Below are positions 33,255-42,062 of a stretch of 64,000 bases of DNA, piece after piece. Numbering within the stretch: position 1 is the first letter of the stretch; each line of letters begins with the position of its first letter. A model generated the notes under the pieces. It saw only the letters and a list, made by a program, of their open reading frames with translations, was not told the DNA's origin and made no database searches. The stretch is from Meiothermus sp. (GTDB lineage Bacteria > Deinococcota > Deinococci > Deinococcales > Thermaceae), in the NCBI GenBank assembly GCA_026004095.1, contig BPIL01000003.1, forward strand, positions 62,001 through 126,000. The letters are read 5' to 3'. The position numbers and the translations under genes were made by a program.

Positions 33255-33710
33255 CTAGTAGACCCAGGGAATCAGCTTTTTGACCCGCTGGCGGTAGGCG
33301 CTGTACTCGGGGAAGCGCTCTTGAAGCCAGGTTTCCTCGAGGCTGGCCTTGCGGTCGAGCCAGACAAACAGCAGCCCGCACAACAGAAGCGTCCAGAGGT
33401 TCAGGTGGGCCAGGCTGCTGCCCAGCGCCCACAGCAGCACCCCGCAGTAGATGGGATGCCGCACCACCCGGTAGAGCCCCTGCTGCACCAGGTAGCCCCC
33501 CGGCCTGGGTTTGGGCAGAGCAGTCAGGTTGCGGCCCAGTTGCCAGGCCGCCAGCAGCAGCACCCCCAGCCCCACCCAGGCCAGCCCCCGCCCCAGCCCC
33601 CCCAGCCAGGGCGGGCTAAAGGAAGGCGTAACCCACAAAGCCAGCACCAGCAGGCCCAGCAGGGCAAACTGCCCCACCACATACCCCTCGCCCCGCTCGC
33701 CCAGGCGCAT
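33255..33710 (-). CDS. Isoprenylcysteine carboxyl methyltransferase-like membrane protein
   Basis: A 151-residue protein with about four membrane helices and the ICMT/PEMT C-terminal motif: LVQQGLYRVVRHPIYCGVLLWALG, then LDRKASLEETWLQERFPEYSAYRQRVKKLIPW. These residues bind S-adenosylmethionine at the membrane face. The methyl acceptor in bacteria is usually unknown; quinone, lipid or protein are all possible. It is convergent with the HAD gene and stands alone. Confidence 0.8.
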   Translation of the reverse strand: MRLGERGEGYVVGQFALLGLLVLALWVTPSFSPPWLGGLGRGLAWVGLGVLLLAAWQLGRNLTALPKPRPGGYLVQQGLYRVVRHPIYCGVLLWALGSSLAHLNLWTLLLCGLLFVWLDRKASLEETWLQERFPEYSAYRQRVKKLIPWVY

Positions 33711-33918
33711 GGCTTCAGGATACAGGGGTTGGGGTGCATTTGGGGCTTGTGAAGGCGGGAAAATGGGATAAAATCTGACTCCAAAGTAGCCGGAACCTAT
33801 AAACCTAGGCCGAAAGACGAACCCTGGATACCTACCTGTACCAAGCTAGAAAAGGAGGGATATTTGAATGAAAGAAGCCTACATCAGGAAGCAGATAAAC
33901 TTGCGGTATAGTTACTAG

Positions 33919-35755
33919 TTGTGCCACTTCCATCGGAGTTAAACGTCAATGAGTTATACACCTCGCTCACTTTTTAGGCTTCTTGAAGACATTGACGCTC
34001 ATCGCATATTACTCCCGCACATTCAACGTCCTTTTGTGTGGGAGAGAGAACAAATGGGCAAGCTGTTCGACAGCCTAATGCGTGAATATCCAATACAGAC
34101 TTTTCTGTTTTGGCGCACAAAAGAGGAAATACGCGCTCGACGCTTCATGCCAGTGATTGATTTCGACGCTGATTTGTCTACGCTTTACGACATGAATCGC
34201 TCTGCGGCGGGTATCGAAAAGGTTTTTGTACTTGATGGACAACAACGCCTACAAACGCTGCACGCGATTTTTCGTGGTGGAATACACGATGATTCAAACG
34301 CAATCGAAGAAGCATATTTCGACATCACGGCGGGTGATGTAGAAGTTGATAACGGCGACGTTTTACACAAGTTGATATTCAGTGCTCAGCCACTAGAGTT
34401 GCCGTTTTTCCGTGTCCGCGACCTAACAGAAAAGTATGCGAATGGCAATCCGCTGAACATTGCGGACGAGATAAACGATTTACTTGAAGACAAACTTCAG
34501 GAAGAAACCGAGAAGCGAAGGTTACGCGAGCGGCGTGTAAGGGCTAACCTGCAACAACTTCACTCAATCTTGAATCATGATAAGCATTTTTGGGTTGATG
34601 AACTGGACGGTGTTGCAAAACAATACCCATACCGCCGAATCCTTGAGATTTTCGTCCGCGTCAATTCGGGCGGGACAAAACTTACAGCCGGCGATTTGAT
34701 GTTCGCGGCGATGAAAGAAGGCTGGGATGACATTGAAGAACGCGTTGAGCAAGTTGTAAACCTTCTTAACGGCGGGAAACTCGGTATTGACAGCGATTTT
34801 GTTCTTAAATGTCTCCTGCTCGCTCATGGTGAAGGTGCTGAAATACAGAAAGAGAAATTCTATGGCGCGCGTGGTGAAACGCTCATACAGCATATTGAGC
34901 AAACGTGGGATAGAGCTGAAAAAGCCTTTCAGCAGTTACGCGATTTTATCGTACACGATATACGCATGTTTTCTGACAAGCTGGTTCGTAGTTACAACGC
35001 CCTGATACCTGTTTTCGACTTCCTTTTTCACAACCCTCAACCGAATGAAGCGAATCGCTTACTTATGGCGGCTTATTATCACAAAGCGCAACTGTTCAAC
35101 TGGTATAGAAGTTCCACCGACTCAATTTTGAACACCTTGCATTCTGTCGTAGGCAAGGATAATGGTGGTGCTTTTCCCTTGAGCGAGATAAAGAAATACT
35201 TTGGTATGTCTCACGGCTATTCTGTGGAATTGCAGGAGTCGCACTTGTCGGAGAACCGTCTGCGGGCAATAATTTTGAACATTGTCTATTGTGACCGTTG
35301 GGGCAACTCGCCATTTGATGTGGCATATAAAGGCAACGAGCCGCACATAGACCACATCTACCCGCAATACATGCTCAGAAATCGTTTAGGATATGGAAGC
35401 ACAGAGATAAACGACATAGGCAACTTGCGTTTTGTAGGCGCAACAGACAACATTCGCAAGCGAGCCGAACTTCCCGAATCGTATTTCAATCGCCTAAAAC
35501 AACAAGGCATCCCGATTGATAAACACTTGCTTGTTTCTGAATATGCCGACAATCCGCTATTACTGAAATTCGATGCAGTTACCTTTGATGCATTTCGGCA
35601 GAAACGAAGGGAAGAAATATGGAAATCGGCAAAGCGAGTCGTAGACCCTGAGATTCTGGAGCAGGGTAACCCCAGTTGATCAAAAGGGGCGGCATAACAA
35701 CGGGTTGCAGGCGACGCCGCTCTGCTTCGCTACGTGCCGCGCTTGAACCTCACTG
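33919..35755 (+). mobile_element. Solitary integron-type gene cassette with defence-like gene
   Basis: The AT-richer 1,837-bp segment is bounded by GTTGTGC on both sides (33918-33924 and 35755-35761), as if recombination took place between G and TTGTGC. It contains one gene, starting 30 bases inside the left boundary and ending 12 bases before an attC-like palindrome. This is the layout of an integron gene cassette inserted as a single unit. No integron integrase is in the window, so the cassette would have been delivered in trans. The interpretation is inferred from structure. Confidence 0.6.
33949..35679 (+). CDS. DUF262 and HNH-type (GmrSD-like) protein, probable anti-phage nuclease
   Basis: A 576-residue protein. 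The N-terminal DUF262 domain begins with LPHIQRPFVWEREQMGKLFDSLMREYPIQTFLFW and has the core motif VLDGQQRLQTLHAIF near residues 93-107, a ParB/sulfiredoxin-like nucleotide site. The C-terminus has EPHIDHIYPQ near 463-472 with IGNLRF and N-x-R downstream, like the DUF1524 HNH nuclease. A DUF262 plus DUF1524 pair is the make-up of GmrSD-type restriction enzymes, which cut modified phage DNA; that function here is inferred. Composition is far more AT-rich than the chromosome. It is the only gene of the putative cassette. No methylase or other partner is adjacent. Confidence 0.8.
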   Translation: MSYTPRSLFRLLEDIDAHRILLPHIQRPFVWEREQMGKLFDSLMREYPIQTFLFWRTKEEIRARRFMPVIDFDADLSTLYDMNRSAAGIEKVFVLDGQQRLQTLHAIFRGGIHDDSNAIEEAYFDITAGDVEVDNGDVLHKLIFSAQPLELPFFRVRDLTEKYANGNPLNIADEINDLLEDKLQEETEKRRLRERRVRANLQQLHSILNHDKHFWVDELDGVAKQYPYRRILEIFVRVNSGGTKLTAGDLMFAAMKEGWDDIEERVEQVVNLLNGGKLGIDSDFVLKCLLLAHGEGAEIQKEKFYGARGETLIQHIEQTWDRAEKAFQQLRDFIVHDIRMFSDKLVRSYNALIPVFDFLFHNPQPNEANRLLMAAYYHKAQLFNWYRSSTDSILNTLHSVVGKDNGGAFPLSEIKKYFGMSHGYSVELQESHLSENRLRAIILNIVYCDRWGNSPFDVAYKGNEPHIDHIYPQYMLRNRLGYGSTEINDIGNLRFVGATDNIRKRAELPESYFNRLKQQGIPIDKHLLVSEYADNPLLLKFDAVTFDAFRQKRREEIWKSAKRVVDPEILEQGNPS

Positions 35756-35761
35756 TTGTGC
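35692..35761 (+). repeat. attC-like recombination site
   Basis: A 70-base imperfect palindrome. The outer arms GCATAAC (35692-35698) and GTTGTGC (35755-35761) pair with one G-T wobble. The inner arms GGTTGCAGGCG (35703-35713) and GCGCTTGAACC (35739-35749) pair with one unpaired extra G in the left arm, the extrahelical feature of attC sites. A variable GC-rich loop lies between. Size and arm spacing fit the 57-141 base attC range; the outer arms deviate slightly from RYYYAAC/GTTRRRY. Confidence 0.65.
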
Positions 35762-35883
35762 TGAACTGCGAAGAAGCATTGCATTAGCACAGTGAGGGAA
35801 ATTACCCCTGCCCTCGAGTCCACTCCACTCCAGCCAGAGTGCCCTAGGCTCAGGTAAAGATGGGCAAAGGTTGCAATCCCAGT

Positions 35884-36537
35884 TCAGTTGCGCCGCAGCA
35901 CCTCGGCATCGGCGGGCCGTTTGCGCAGGGTCTGGGGGGTTAGGTTGGCCCGGCGGAAGTTGGTGAGATTAAGGTCGGCCAGCACCTTGTTGCTGCTGTC
36001 GCGCAGGGTGATGGAGAGGGGGCGGGGGTCGGACTTGAGAACCAGAATTTCCATGCTGGCAAAGCCCAGCGAGGCGTCCTTGGGGGCGCCGCCAATGCGC
36101 CAGGCCGGGCCGGCGGGGGTGTTTTGCTCGCCCAGAAGCCGCAGCGTGACCCGCTGGGTGAGCTCCTCGAAGTCGCCCAGGTCGGTCAGGTTGAAGCCCA
36201 GGCCTTCGATGCGGGCTTTGGCGCGGGGCTGGATGATGAGCTGGTTGGTCAGGAACAGGTAGTTCCAGACTTCCCTATCCGAGATCACCACGAAGTTGCC
36301 CTCGAGGGCGGCGGGTTTTCTGAACTCGACCCGGGCGAGCTGCTCCTTGCCCGGAATCACCTGGAGCCGGAAATCGGCCTCCTGGGTGCTGCCGTCGGGT
36401 AGCTGCACCTTGCCCGTGACGGTGGCCTCCCAGGGCGAACGTTCCAGGTTGGCCTGCACCTGGCGGGTAATTTCGGCGATGCTCTGGGCCGTAGCCAGCC
36501 CAAGGGATAGGAAGGCGATTGCCAGTAGTTTTTTCAT
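35884..36537 (-). CDS. LolA-like outer-membrane lipoprotein-sorting protein
   Basis: A 217-residue exported protein with a signal peptide (KKLLAIAFLSLGLATAQ) and the half-barrel pattern of the LolA/LppX family: WEATVTGKVQLPDGSTQEADFRLQVIPGKEQLARVEFRKPAALEGNFVVISDREVWNYLFLTNQ. In Thermaceae such proteins are thought to escort lipoproteins or lipids across the periplasm. The start overlaps the end of the upstream barrel-like gene by 4 bases, so the two are co-translated. It lies next to the cassette but has normal composition. Confidence 0.7.
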   Translation of the reverse strand: MKKLLAIAFLSLGLATAQSIAEITRQVQANLERSPWEATVTGKVQLPDGSTQEADFRLQVIPGKEQLARVEFRKPAALEGNFVVISDREVWNYLFLTNQLIIQPRAKARIEGLGFNLTDLGDFEELTQRVTLRLLGEQNTPAGPAWRIGGAPKDASLGFASMEILVLKSDPRPLSITLRDSSNKVLADLNLTNFRRANLTPQTLRKRPADAEVLRRN

Positions 36538-37382
36538 TCACTGCCTCCAAAACTGAGCCGGTAGCGCAACCACAGCGAAAAACTGCCCTCGTAGCTTGCG
36601 TCGGCGCGGAAGCCGTAGGCCTCCACTCCCAGGGTAGCAGCCCAGGGGTAGGCCACGGTTAGGCGCAGCTTAAGAGTGTTGAGCTGCTCCTCGTCTAAAG
36701 GCGTGCTTAGGGCCGCTTCCAGCCGGTTGAGCTGCCCGGCCCGCAGGGTGGCCTCGAGCAGCGTCCCAGCTTCGTCCAGCTCGCCCCGCCAGCCCAGGAG
36801 GCCGTACAGGCGCGAGTCGTCCACCCCCAGCCCAAAGGTGTAGGTTTTTTCCTGCCGCAGGGCATAGCTCAGCTCCCCCGAACCGCTAGCGGTACCTGCC
36901 AGGCTGTTTTTGAAGCCCAGTTGCAGGCCCAGGGTTTGCCGGGGCTCGAGGCGGTAGCGTCCGCCGAGCCCCAGCTTCAACCCGCCTTCGGCCTCGTCGC
37001 CCACCCACAGGCTCGAGCGCAGGGTGTTGCTGTACAGGGCTTCTAGGCTGGCGGCCACCGGGCCCAGGACGGCGCCGGCCCCGGCCTGCAAGCCCCAGCC
37101 GGCAAAGCCCAGGCTAAAGCCTGCGCCGTAGCTCAGCCGGCCCAGGGCGCTCAGCTCCAGCGCGCCGTTCAACCCCAGGCCCAGCGCATCGCGCTGCAAC
37201 CGTGCGCGTAGCTCCAGCTCGCCCAGCGGGAGGGTGGCCTCGAGGGTGGGGGTCAGGTGGTCGGGCGACAGGCGGCCAAAAAGCCCAAAGGTGAGGGACT
37301 GCCCAAAGCCGAGGGCCGCAAGCTGAAAACAGAAGGCAAGTACAACAAAGCGCACAGCGTGAGGGTATCGCAGAATCTTCAT
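36534..37382 (-). CDS. Putative outer-membrane beta-barrel protein
   Basis: About 282 residues with a signal peptide (VRFVVLAFCFQLAALGFGQS) followed by repeated amphipathic beta-strands rich in Gly, Leu and Tyr (LSYGAGFSLGFAGWGLQAGAGAVLG, LGLQLGFKNSLAG, SFSLWLRYRLSF) and a terminal aromatic strand, the look of an outer-membrane barrel. No specific family is recognised. The frame opens further upstream at 37457 but the ATG at 37382, directly behind GTGAGG, gives a sensible signal peptide; 37391 is an alternative. It is coupled to the LolA-like gene. Confidence 0.55.
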   Translation of the reverse strand: MKILRYPHAVRFVVLAFCFQLAALGFGQSLTFGLFGRLSPDHLTPTLEATLPLGELELRARLQRDALGLGLNGALELSALGRLSYGAGFSLGFAGWGLQAGAGAVLGPVAASLEALYSNTLRSSLWVGDEAEGGLKLGLGGRYRLEPRQTLGLQLGFKNSLAGTASGSGELSYALRQEKTYTFGLGVDDSRLYGLLGWRGELDEAGTLLEATLRAGQLNRLEAALSTPLDEEQLNTLKLRLTVAYPWAATLGVEAYGFRADASYEGSFSLWLRYRLSFGGSE

Positions 37383-37496
37383 CCTCACCATGGTAGCTTC
37401 TGGGCCCCCAAATGGGGGTGGCGCCGGCTTCCTGGGTGGTGCGCGGGCATGTACCAACTTTCGGGATTGGCGTTCAAATGTCAGAATAGGTGCGCT

Positions 37497-38036
37497 ATGG
37501 CGAACCTCAAGAACCTACCGGTTGGGAAAAAAGCCCCTGAAATTGTCCACATGGTGATCGAAGTGCCGCGCGGCTCTTCCAACAAGTACGAGTACGACCC
37601 CGACCTCGAGGCCATCAAGCTCGACCGGGTGCTGCCTACCGCCCAGTTCTACCCCGGCGACTACGGCTTCATCCCCTCCACCCTGGCCGAGGACGGCGAC
37701 CCCCTGGATGGCATCATCCTCTCCACCTACCCCCTCTTGCCGGGCGTGGTGGTGGATGTGCGGATTGTGGGCATGGTGGATATGCAGGACGAAAAAGGCG
37801 GCGATGCCAAAATCATCGGGGTGGTGGCCGAAGACCCCCGCTGGGATCACATCCAGGATCTGAGCGACGTGCCCACCGCCTACAAACAGGAGATCCAGAA
37901 CTTCTTCGAGACCTACAAGGCCCTGGAAGCCCACAAGGGCAAGTGGGTCAAGGTGGCAGGCTGGAAAGACCGGGCCGGGGCCGTGGCCGAGGTGCAGGCC
38001 TGCATCGAACGCTTCAAGCAGACCAAGGCTCAATAA
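37497..38036 (+). CDS. ppa: Inorganic pyrophosphatase
   Basis: Cytosolic family I pyrophosphatase that hydrolyses PPi and drives biosynthesis forward. It has 179 residues, the family length. The active-site signature is [10 protein letters not shown] near residue 67, with the upstream [13 protein letters not shown] and [13 protein letters not shown] and the later [12 protein letters not shown], which supply metal and phosphate ligands. The frame is open 80 codons upstream, but [10 protein letters not shown] at 37497 matches the family N-terminus. Confidence 0.96.
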   Translation: MANLKNLPVGKKAPEIVHMVIEVPRGSSNKYEYDPDLEAIKLDRVLPTAQFYPGDYGFIPSTLAEDGDPLDGIILSTYPLLPGVVVDVRIVGMVDMQDEKGGDAKIIGVVAEDPRWDHIQDLSDVPTAYKQEIQNFFETYKALEAHKGKWVKVAGWKDRAGAVAEVQACIERFKQTKAQ

Positions 38037-38128
38037 CAGGGCTTCGAAGAAAAAAACCAGCGTGGTCAAGCCCGGGTTTGCTTGACCGGTTTGCGCATTT
38101 GTGGTTATGTAATCAAGCGAGCTTGCTT

Positions 38129-38560
38129 ATGGCCTTGCAACAGCGAATAGAATCCTTGCTGAGAGCGCTGGGGGTGCCCGATCTGAATGTCGAAGTACCC
38201 TCTGTGGCCGATGAGGAGGGCTTTCTCGAGGCCCTCGAGGCGGCCATTACCAGCTTTGTAGAGGACGGCGAGGACGACCAAAGCCCCCTGGGCCTGATCG
38301 AGGCCGATCCTTCGGCCTACGACCTCTCCGACGAACCCGACCACGAGGAGTTACAGAATGCTGTGCGGGACTTCATGAATGCGGGGGATTCCCAGCTCAC
38401 CCTGATCACCCCCGAAAGCCCCATCCAGCCCGATGGCGGCGAGAACCCCAGCAAGTTCTGGGTGTTTCTCCTGCAGATGCCCTCGCTCTCTGAACACCGC
38501 TGGTGGGCCATTGTGGACAAAAACGGCCGCCACGACACCTACAACTACGGGGTCATCTAA
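38129..38560 (+). CDS. Unknown acidic protein, 143 residues
   Basis: A soluble, strongly acidic protein ([42 protein letters not shown]) with a more structured C-terminal half, [36 protein letters not shown]. It has no signal peptide and I recognise no family. The start ATG 38129 is chosen because the upstream extension overlaps ppa in another frame. It lies 92 bases after ppa, beyond a 7-bp hairpin (GTCAAGC/GCTTGAC, 38065-38086). Confidence 0.5.
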   Translation: MALQQRIESLLRALGVPDLNVEVPSVADEEGFLEALEAAITSFVEDGEDDQSPLGLIEADPSAYDLSDEPDHEELQNAVRDFMNAGDSQLTLITPESPIQPDGGENPSKFWVFLLQMPSLSEHRWWAIVDKNGRHDTYNYGVI

Positions 38561-38595
38561 GTACCCTACCACTGATTTTTCTCATTCCGGGGCGC

Positions 38596-39591
38596 TTAGC
38601 CGCCAATCCCCACCATCACCCGCTCGCGCAGGGTGGGTAGGGTGTTGCCAAAGGCCGGTTTGCGGTCGGTGGCCAGCAGAATGGCGTCTACCAGGGCCTC
38701 GACAGGGTTCTCGGCCTCGAAGGCCCAGGCGATGTCCATCTCCAGGTCGGTCAGCAAACAGGGCCGGATTTTTTTGTCGGCGGTCAGGCGCAGGCGGGAG
38801 CACTTGGAGCAAAAAGGCTCGGTAACCGGGTTGATAAAGCCCACCGTACCCACCGCGCCGGGGATGCGGTAAACCCGCGCGGGGGCGGTGGGGTCGTGAT
38901 CCACGCGCTCGAGGGGGCCAAAGTGGGCCTCGATTCTGGCGCGGGTCTCGGCCCCGCTGATAAAGCGGGCGTGGTAGAGCTCGGGGTTGGAGTTGTCGAG
39001 GTGCATATACTCCAGGAAGCGCACCTCGAGGGGTTTGTCCAGCGAGAGCGAGGCCAGCGGGATTACCTCCTGTTCGTTCATGCCCCGGATCATCACCGCG
39101 TTGATTTTGACCGGGTGCATGCCCAGCTCCCAGGCGGTTTCGATGGCCTCCCAGACCTTCTCGACCTGCCCGCCCCGGGTCATGGTTCGGAAGACCTCGG
39201 GGGTCACCGCGTCCATCGAGAGGTTGATGCGTTTGAGCCCTGCGCTTAGAAGCTCCTTGGCCTTTCGCTTGAACAGGAGGCCGTTGGTGGTGATGGCGAT
39301 GTCGGGGATGCCCAGCTCGCTGGCTGCCGCGATCATCTGGGGTAGCTCTTTGCGCACCAGGGGCTCGCCGCCGGTAAAGCGCACCGACTCCAGACCTAGT
39401 AGCTGCATGGCCCGCAGGAAGTGGCGGGTGTCTTCAACCGAGAGGGTACCCGGGGGTTCCGACTGCTCCCAGCCCAGCGGATGGCAGTACAGGCAGTGCA
39501 GGTTGCAACGCGGCGTGACCGAGAGCCGCAGATCCTTGATGATGCGCCCGTATTGGTCAATGAGTTTCACGCTGGCTACCCCGTGTTGCAC
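38596..39591 (-). CDS. moaA: GTP 3',8-cyclase MoaA (molybdenum cofactor biosynthesis)
   Basis: Radical-SAM enzyme that with MoaC converts GTP to cyclic pyranopterin monophosphate. It has 331 residues. The N-terminal cluster motif is CNLHCLYC (Cys-x3-Cys-x2-Cys, residues ~29-36), the GGEP SAM motif is in RFTGGEPLVRK, and the C-terminal second cluster motif is CSKCSRLRLTADKKIRPCL. No other moa gene is adjacent. An ATG a few codons in is possible, but 39591 has a plausible leader. Confidence 0.95.
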   Translation of the reverse strand: MQHGVASVKLIDQYGRIIKDLRLSVTPRCNLHCLYCHPLGWEQSEPPGTLSVEDTRHFLRAMQLLGLESVRFTGGEPLVRKELPQMIAAASELGIPDIAITTNGLLFKRKAKELLSAGLKRINLSMDAVTPEVFRTMTRGGQVEKVWEAIETAWELGMHPVKINAVMIRGMNEQEVIPLASLSLDKPLEVRFLEYMHLDNSNPELYHARFISGAETRARIEAHFGPLERVDHDPTAPARVYRIPGAVGTVGFINPVTEPFCSKCSRLRLTADKKIRPCLLTDLEMDIAWAFEAENPVEALVDAILLATDRKPAFGNTLPTLRERVMVGIGG

Positions 39592-39680
39592 ATTCTAACA
39601 ACACGGTGAGTCCACGGCGCAAGGCCGGTTACAAACTCCCTGTTACATTCCCTCGAGCCCCGTCAAACTAAACTAAAGCC

Positions 39681-40088
39681 ATGAAGACGGTGGTGTTGTT
39701 CGATGGCGTCTGCAATCTATGCCACCGCACCGTGCAGTTCATTCTCCGGCACGACAAGGCCCAGCGCTTTGTATTTGCCTCGCAGCAGTCCGAGATTGGG
39801 CAGCAACTGCTTCGCCGATACGGTGTGCCTACCGAGACGGCCCTGGCCGATAGCGTGGTGGTCATCGAGGGGGCGCGGGTATGGCTGGAGTCGGACGCCG
39901 CCCTGTACATCCTCTACCGGCTGGGGGGGGTGTGGCGCGCGGCGGCTGTGCTGCGTTTCCTGCCCAAGCGATGGCGGGACTGGGCCTACCGGCTGGTAGC
40001 CAAAAACCGCTACCGCCTTTTTGGGCGGCTCGAGCGCTGTATGATGCCAACCCCCGAACTCAAGAAGCGCTTTTTAGATGCTTTGTAA
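39681..40088 (+). CDS. DCC family thiol-disulfide oxidoreductase (DUF393)
   Basis: A 135-residue protein with the family-defining start VVLFDGVCNLCHRTVQFILRHD, in which D-G-x-C-x2-C forms a thioredoxin-like redox centre. The end carries RWRDWAYRLVAKNRYRLFGR, also typical. Cellular partners are not known. It lies 51 bases before the patatin gene on the same strand. Confidence 0.85.
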   Translation: MKTVVLFDGVCNLCHRTVQFILRHDKAQRFVFASQQSEIGQQLLRRYGVPTETALADSVVVIEGARVWLESDAALYILYRLGGVWRAAAVLRFLPKRWRDWAYRLVAKNRYRLFGRLERCMMPTPELKKRFLDAL

Positions 40089-40139
40089 GTAGCGCTTGTC
40101 TAAATGGAATAACAAGCGGCTTGGGGTTAGGCTGGAGGC

Positions 40140-40970
40140 ATGGCGGAGTCTAAGCGCTTTGGAATGGCTTTGGGCGGCGGGGGGGCCCGGGGGTATGCCC
40201 ACATCGGGGTGCTGCGGGTTTTGGAGCGCGAAGGCTTCCGCCCCAGTGTGATGGCCGGAACCAGCATGGGCAGCATTATGGCGGCCTTTTTCGCAGCGGG
40301 TCACTCGGCCGGTCGGGTACAGGAGATCTTGTCCCAGATGTCCTTTTGGCGTTTTTTAGATCTGAACCCCCTGAGCGATATGCTCAACTTCAGCGAGCTG
40401 GTGCGCTTTTTGGAGCCCCACCTGCCCCGCCGGATAGAGGATTTCCCCATCCCGCTGGGCATCACCGCTACCGACCTGGTTACCGGAACCGAGGTCTATT
40501 TTCGCCAGGGCGATGTGTTCCAGGCCATTCGGGCTTCGATCGCCTATCCAGGGGTGATCAGCCCCATCTGGGTGGGCGAGCAACTGCTGGCCGACGGTGG
40601 CATTCTGAACCAGATTCCGGTGGATCTGGCCCGCTTTTTGGGGGCGGAGCGGGTGATTGCGGTGGACGTGACCCCGCTGGAGGTGCTGCACGAGCACCCA
40701 CAGAAGAAAACCTGGTGGCAGCAGATTTTCCGCCGGGGTACGGATACCAACCCCATCCAGAACGTGTACCGTTCGGTGGAGATTATGCAGATCCGGCTGG
40801 CCGAGGTAAAGCTGGCGGTCTCGCGTCCCGACCTGATCTTGCGGCCCAGCCTCGAGGGCATCGGGCTTTTTAGCTTCCAGCAGCTCGAGCAGGCCATCCA
40901 GGATGGTGAGGCGGCTGCCGAAGGGAAGCTCGAGGAAATCCGCGAACTGCTGGTTACGGAGTCGAACTGA
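40140..40970 (+). CDS. Patatin-like phospholipase
   Basis: A 276-residue lipid acyl hydrolase. The oxyanion-hole motif is GGGGARGYAHIGVLR (about residues 11-25), the nucleophile serine lies in AGTSMGSIMAAFF, and the catalytic Asp in LADGGILNQIPVDLAR. There is no signal peptide, so it acts in the cytosol or at the inner membrane face, probably on phospholipids. Its 3' end overlaps the convergent pyrD by 17 bases. Confidence 0.9.
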   Translation: MAESKRFGMALGGGGARGYAHIGVLRVLEREGFRPSVMAGTSMGSIMAAFFAAGHSAGRVQEILSQMSFWRFLDLNPLSDMLNFSELVRFLEPHLPRRIEDFPIPLGITATDLVTGTEVYFRQGDVFQAIRASIAYPGVISPIWVGEQLLADGGILNQIPVDLARFLGAERVIAVDVTPLEVLHEHPQKKTWWQQIFRRGTDTNPIQNVYRSVEIMQIRLAEVKLAVSRPDLILRPSLEGIGLFSFQQLEQAIQDGEAAAEGKLEEIRELLVTESN

Positions 40971-42021
40971 GCTCTTTCAGGCTGCGCACACCTTCTCGCT
41001 CCATTCTTTGCAGCAGCCCCCTGCACAGCTTTTTCACCATCAGGGGCCCCTCGTAGACCAGGCCGGTATACACCTGCACCAGGGTGGCCCCGTTCTCCAG
41101 CCGTTGCCACACGTCCTCCGGGCTGAAAATACCCCCCACCGAGACAATGGGCAGGCGGCCTTGTAGCCGCGCGTGCAGGTATCGGAGCACCTCGAGCGAG
41201 CGCGCCCGCAAGGGCCTGCCCGAAAGGCCGCCGGCTTCGTCTATGGGGGTTTGCAGGCCGGTGCGGGCGGTGGTGGTGTTGGTGGCGATCAGGCCCGCGA
41301 GCCGGTAATCTTCCACCAGGCCCAGAATCTCGTCGATCTGTTCCCAGGTCAGGTCGGGGGCAATTTTGAGCAGCAGGGGCTTCCGGCCCTGCACAAACCC
41401 GGTGAGCGCGGCCAGCAGCTCTTCCAGCCGCGCTTTGTCCTGCAAGGCCCGGAGGCCCGGCGTGTTGGGGGAGCTTACGTTGATGGCGAAGTAGTCGCCA
41501 TAGGGCCAGAGGCGGGAGAGGCTTTGCAGGTAGTCCTGGGGGGCTTCCTCCAGGGGGGTGACCCTGGACTTGCCCAGGTTGATGCCCAGCGGCACCGGGG
41601 GCCGGCCAAAGGTTTGTTGCAAGCGTTCGAGCCTTTGGGCGATGGCCTCGGCCCCCTCGTTGTTGAAGCCCATGCGGTTGATTAGCGCCTGATCCTGGGG
41701 CAGCCGAAACAGGCGGGGCCTGGGGTTGCCCGGCTGGGGCAGGGCTGTAACCGAGCCAATCTCCACGTGCCCGAAGCCCAGGGCGGCCCAGGTTCGCACG
41801 GCCACCGCGTTTTTGTCGAAACCCGCGGCCAGGCCGATGGGGTTGGGGAAGCGCAGGCCAAACGCCGCGACCTCGAGGCGCGGGTCGCCCAGGCTGAAGA
41901 ACCGGCGGATGAGCTCGAGGCTGGGCCCCCGCTGCCCCAGCCAGGCCAGGCCGTGCATCACCCGCTCGTGGACGTTCTCGGGGTCTTGGCGGAACAGCCA
42001 GGGTTTGAGAAGCTCGTACAC
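40954..42021 (-). CDS. pyrD: Dihydroorotate dehydrogenase (quinone), class 2
   Basis: FMN enzyme of pyrimidine synthesis that oxidises dihydroorotate with quinone as acceptor. It has 355 residues with the class 2 N-terminal helical membrane-docking segment (YELLKPWLFRQDPENVHERVMHGL), FGLRFPNPIGLAAGFDKN, the catalytic-Ser segment FAINVSSPNTPGLRALQ, and the FMN-phosphate site SVGGIFSPEDVWQRLENGATLVQVYTGLVYEG. Translation starts at GTG. Confidence 0.95.
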   Translation of the reverse strand: MYELLKPWLFRQDPENVHERVMHGLAWLGQRGPSLELIRRFFSLGDPRLEVAAFGLRFPNPIGLAAGFDKNAVAVRTWAALGFGHVEIGSVTALPQPGNPRPRLFRLPQDQALINRMGFNNEGAEAIAQRLERLQQTFGRPPVPLGINLGKSRVTPLEEAPQDYLQSLSRLWPYGDYFAINVSSPNTPGLRALQDKARLEELLAALTGFVQGRKPLLLKIAPDLTWEQIDEILGLVEDYRLAGLIATNTTTARTGLQTPIDEAGGLSGRPLRARSLEVLRYLHARLQGRLPIVSVGGIFSPEDVWQRLENGATLVQVYTGLVYEGPLMVKKLCRGLLQRMEREGVRSLKELSSTP

Positions 42022-42062
42022 CGGAAAAGGATAGCAGGGGGCGGGGAGGGGGGGAAGGGTTT

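Noticed and set aside
33868-33918. A 16-codon frame behind AGGAGGG ending exactly at the cassette boundary
   Set aside because: The ribosome site is good, but the peptide is too short to support, and the stop would be the same with or without the cassette.
38561-38825. Short rightward frames over the end of moaA
   Set aside because: Arg/Pro/Ser-rich shadow translation; moaA with all cluster cysteines covers the region.
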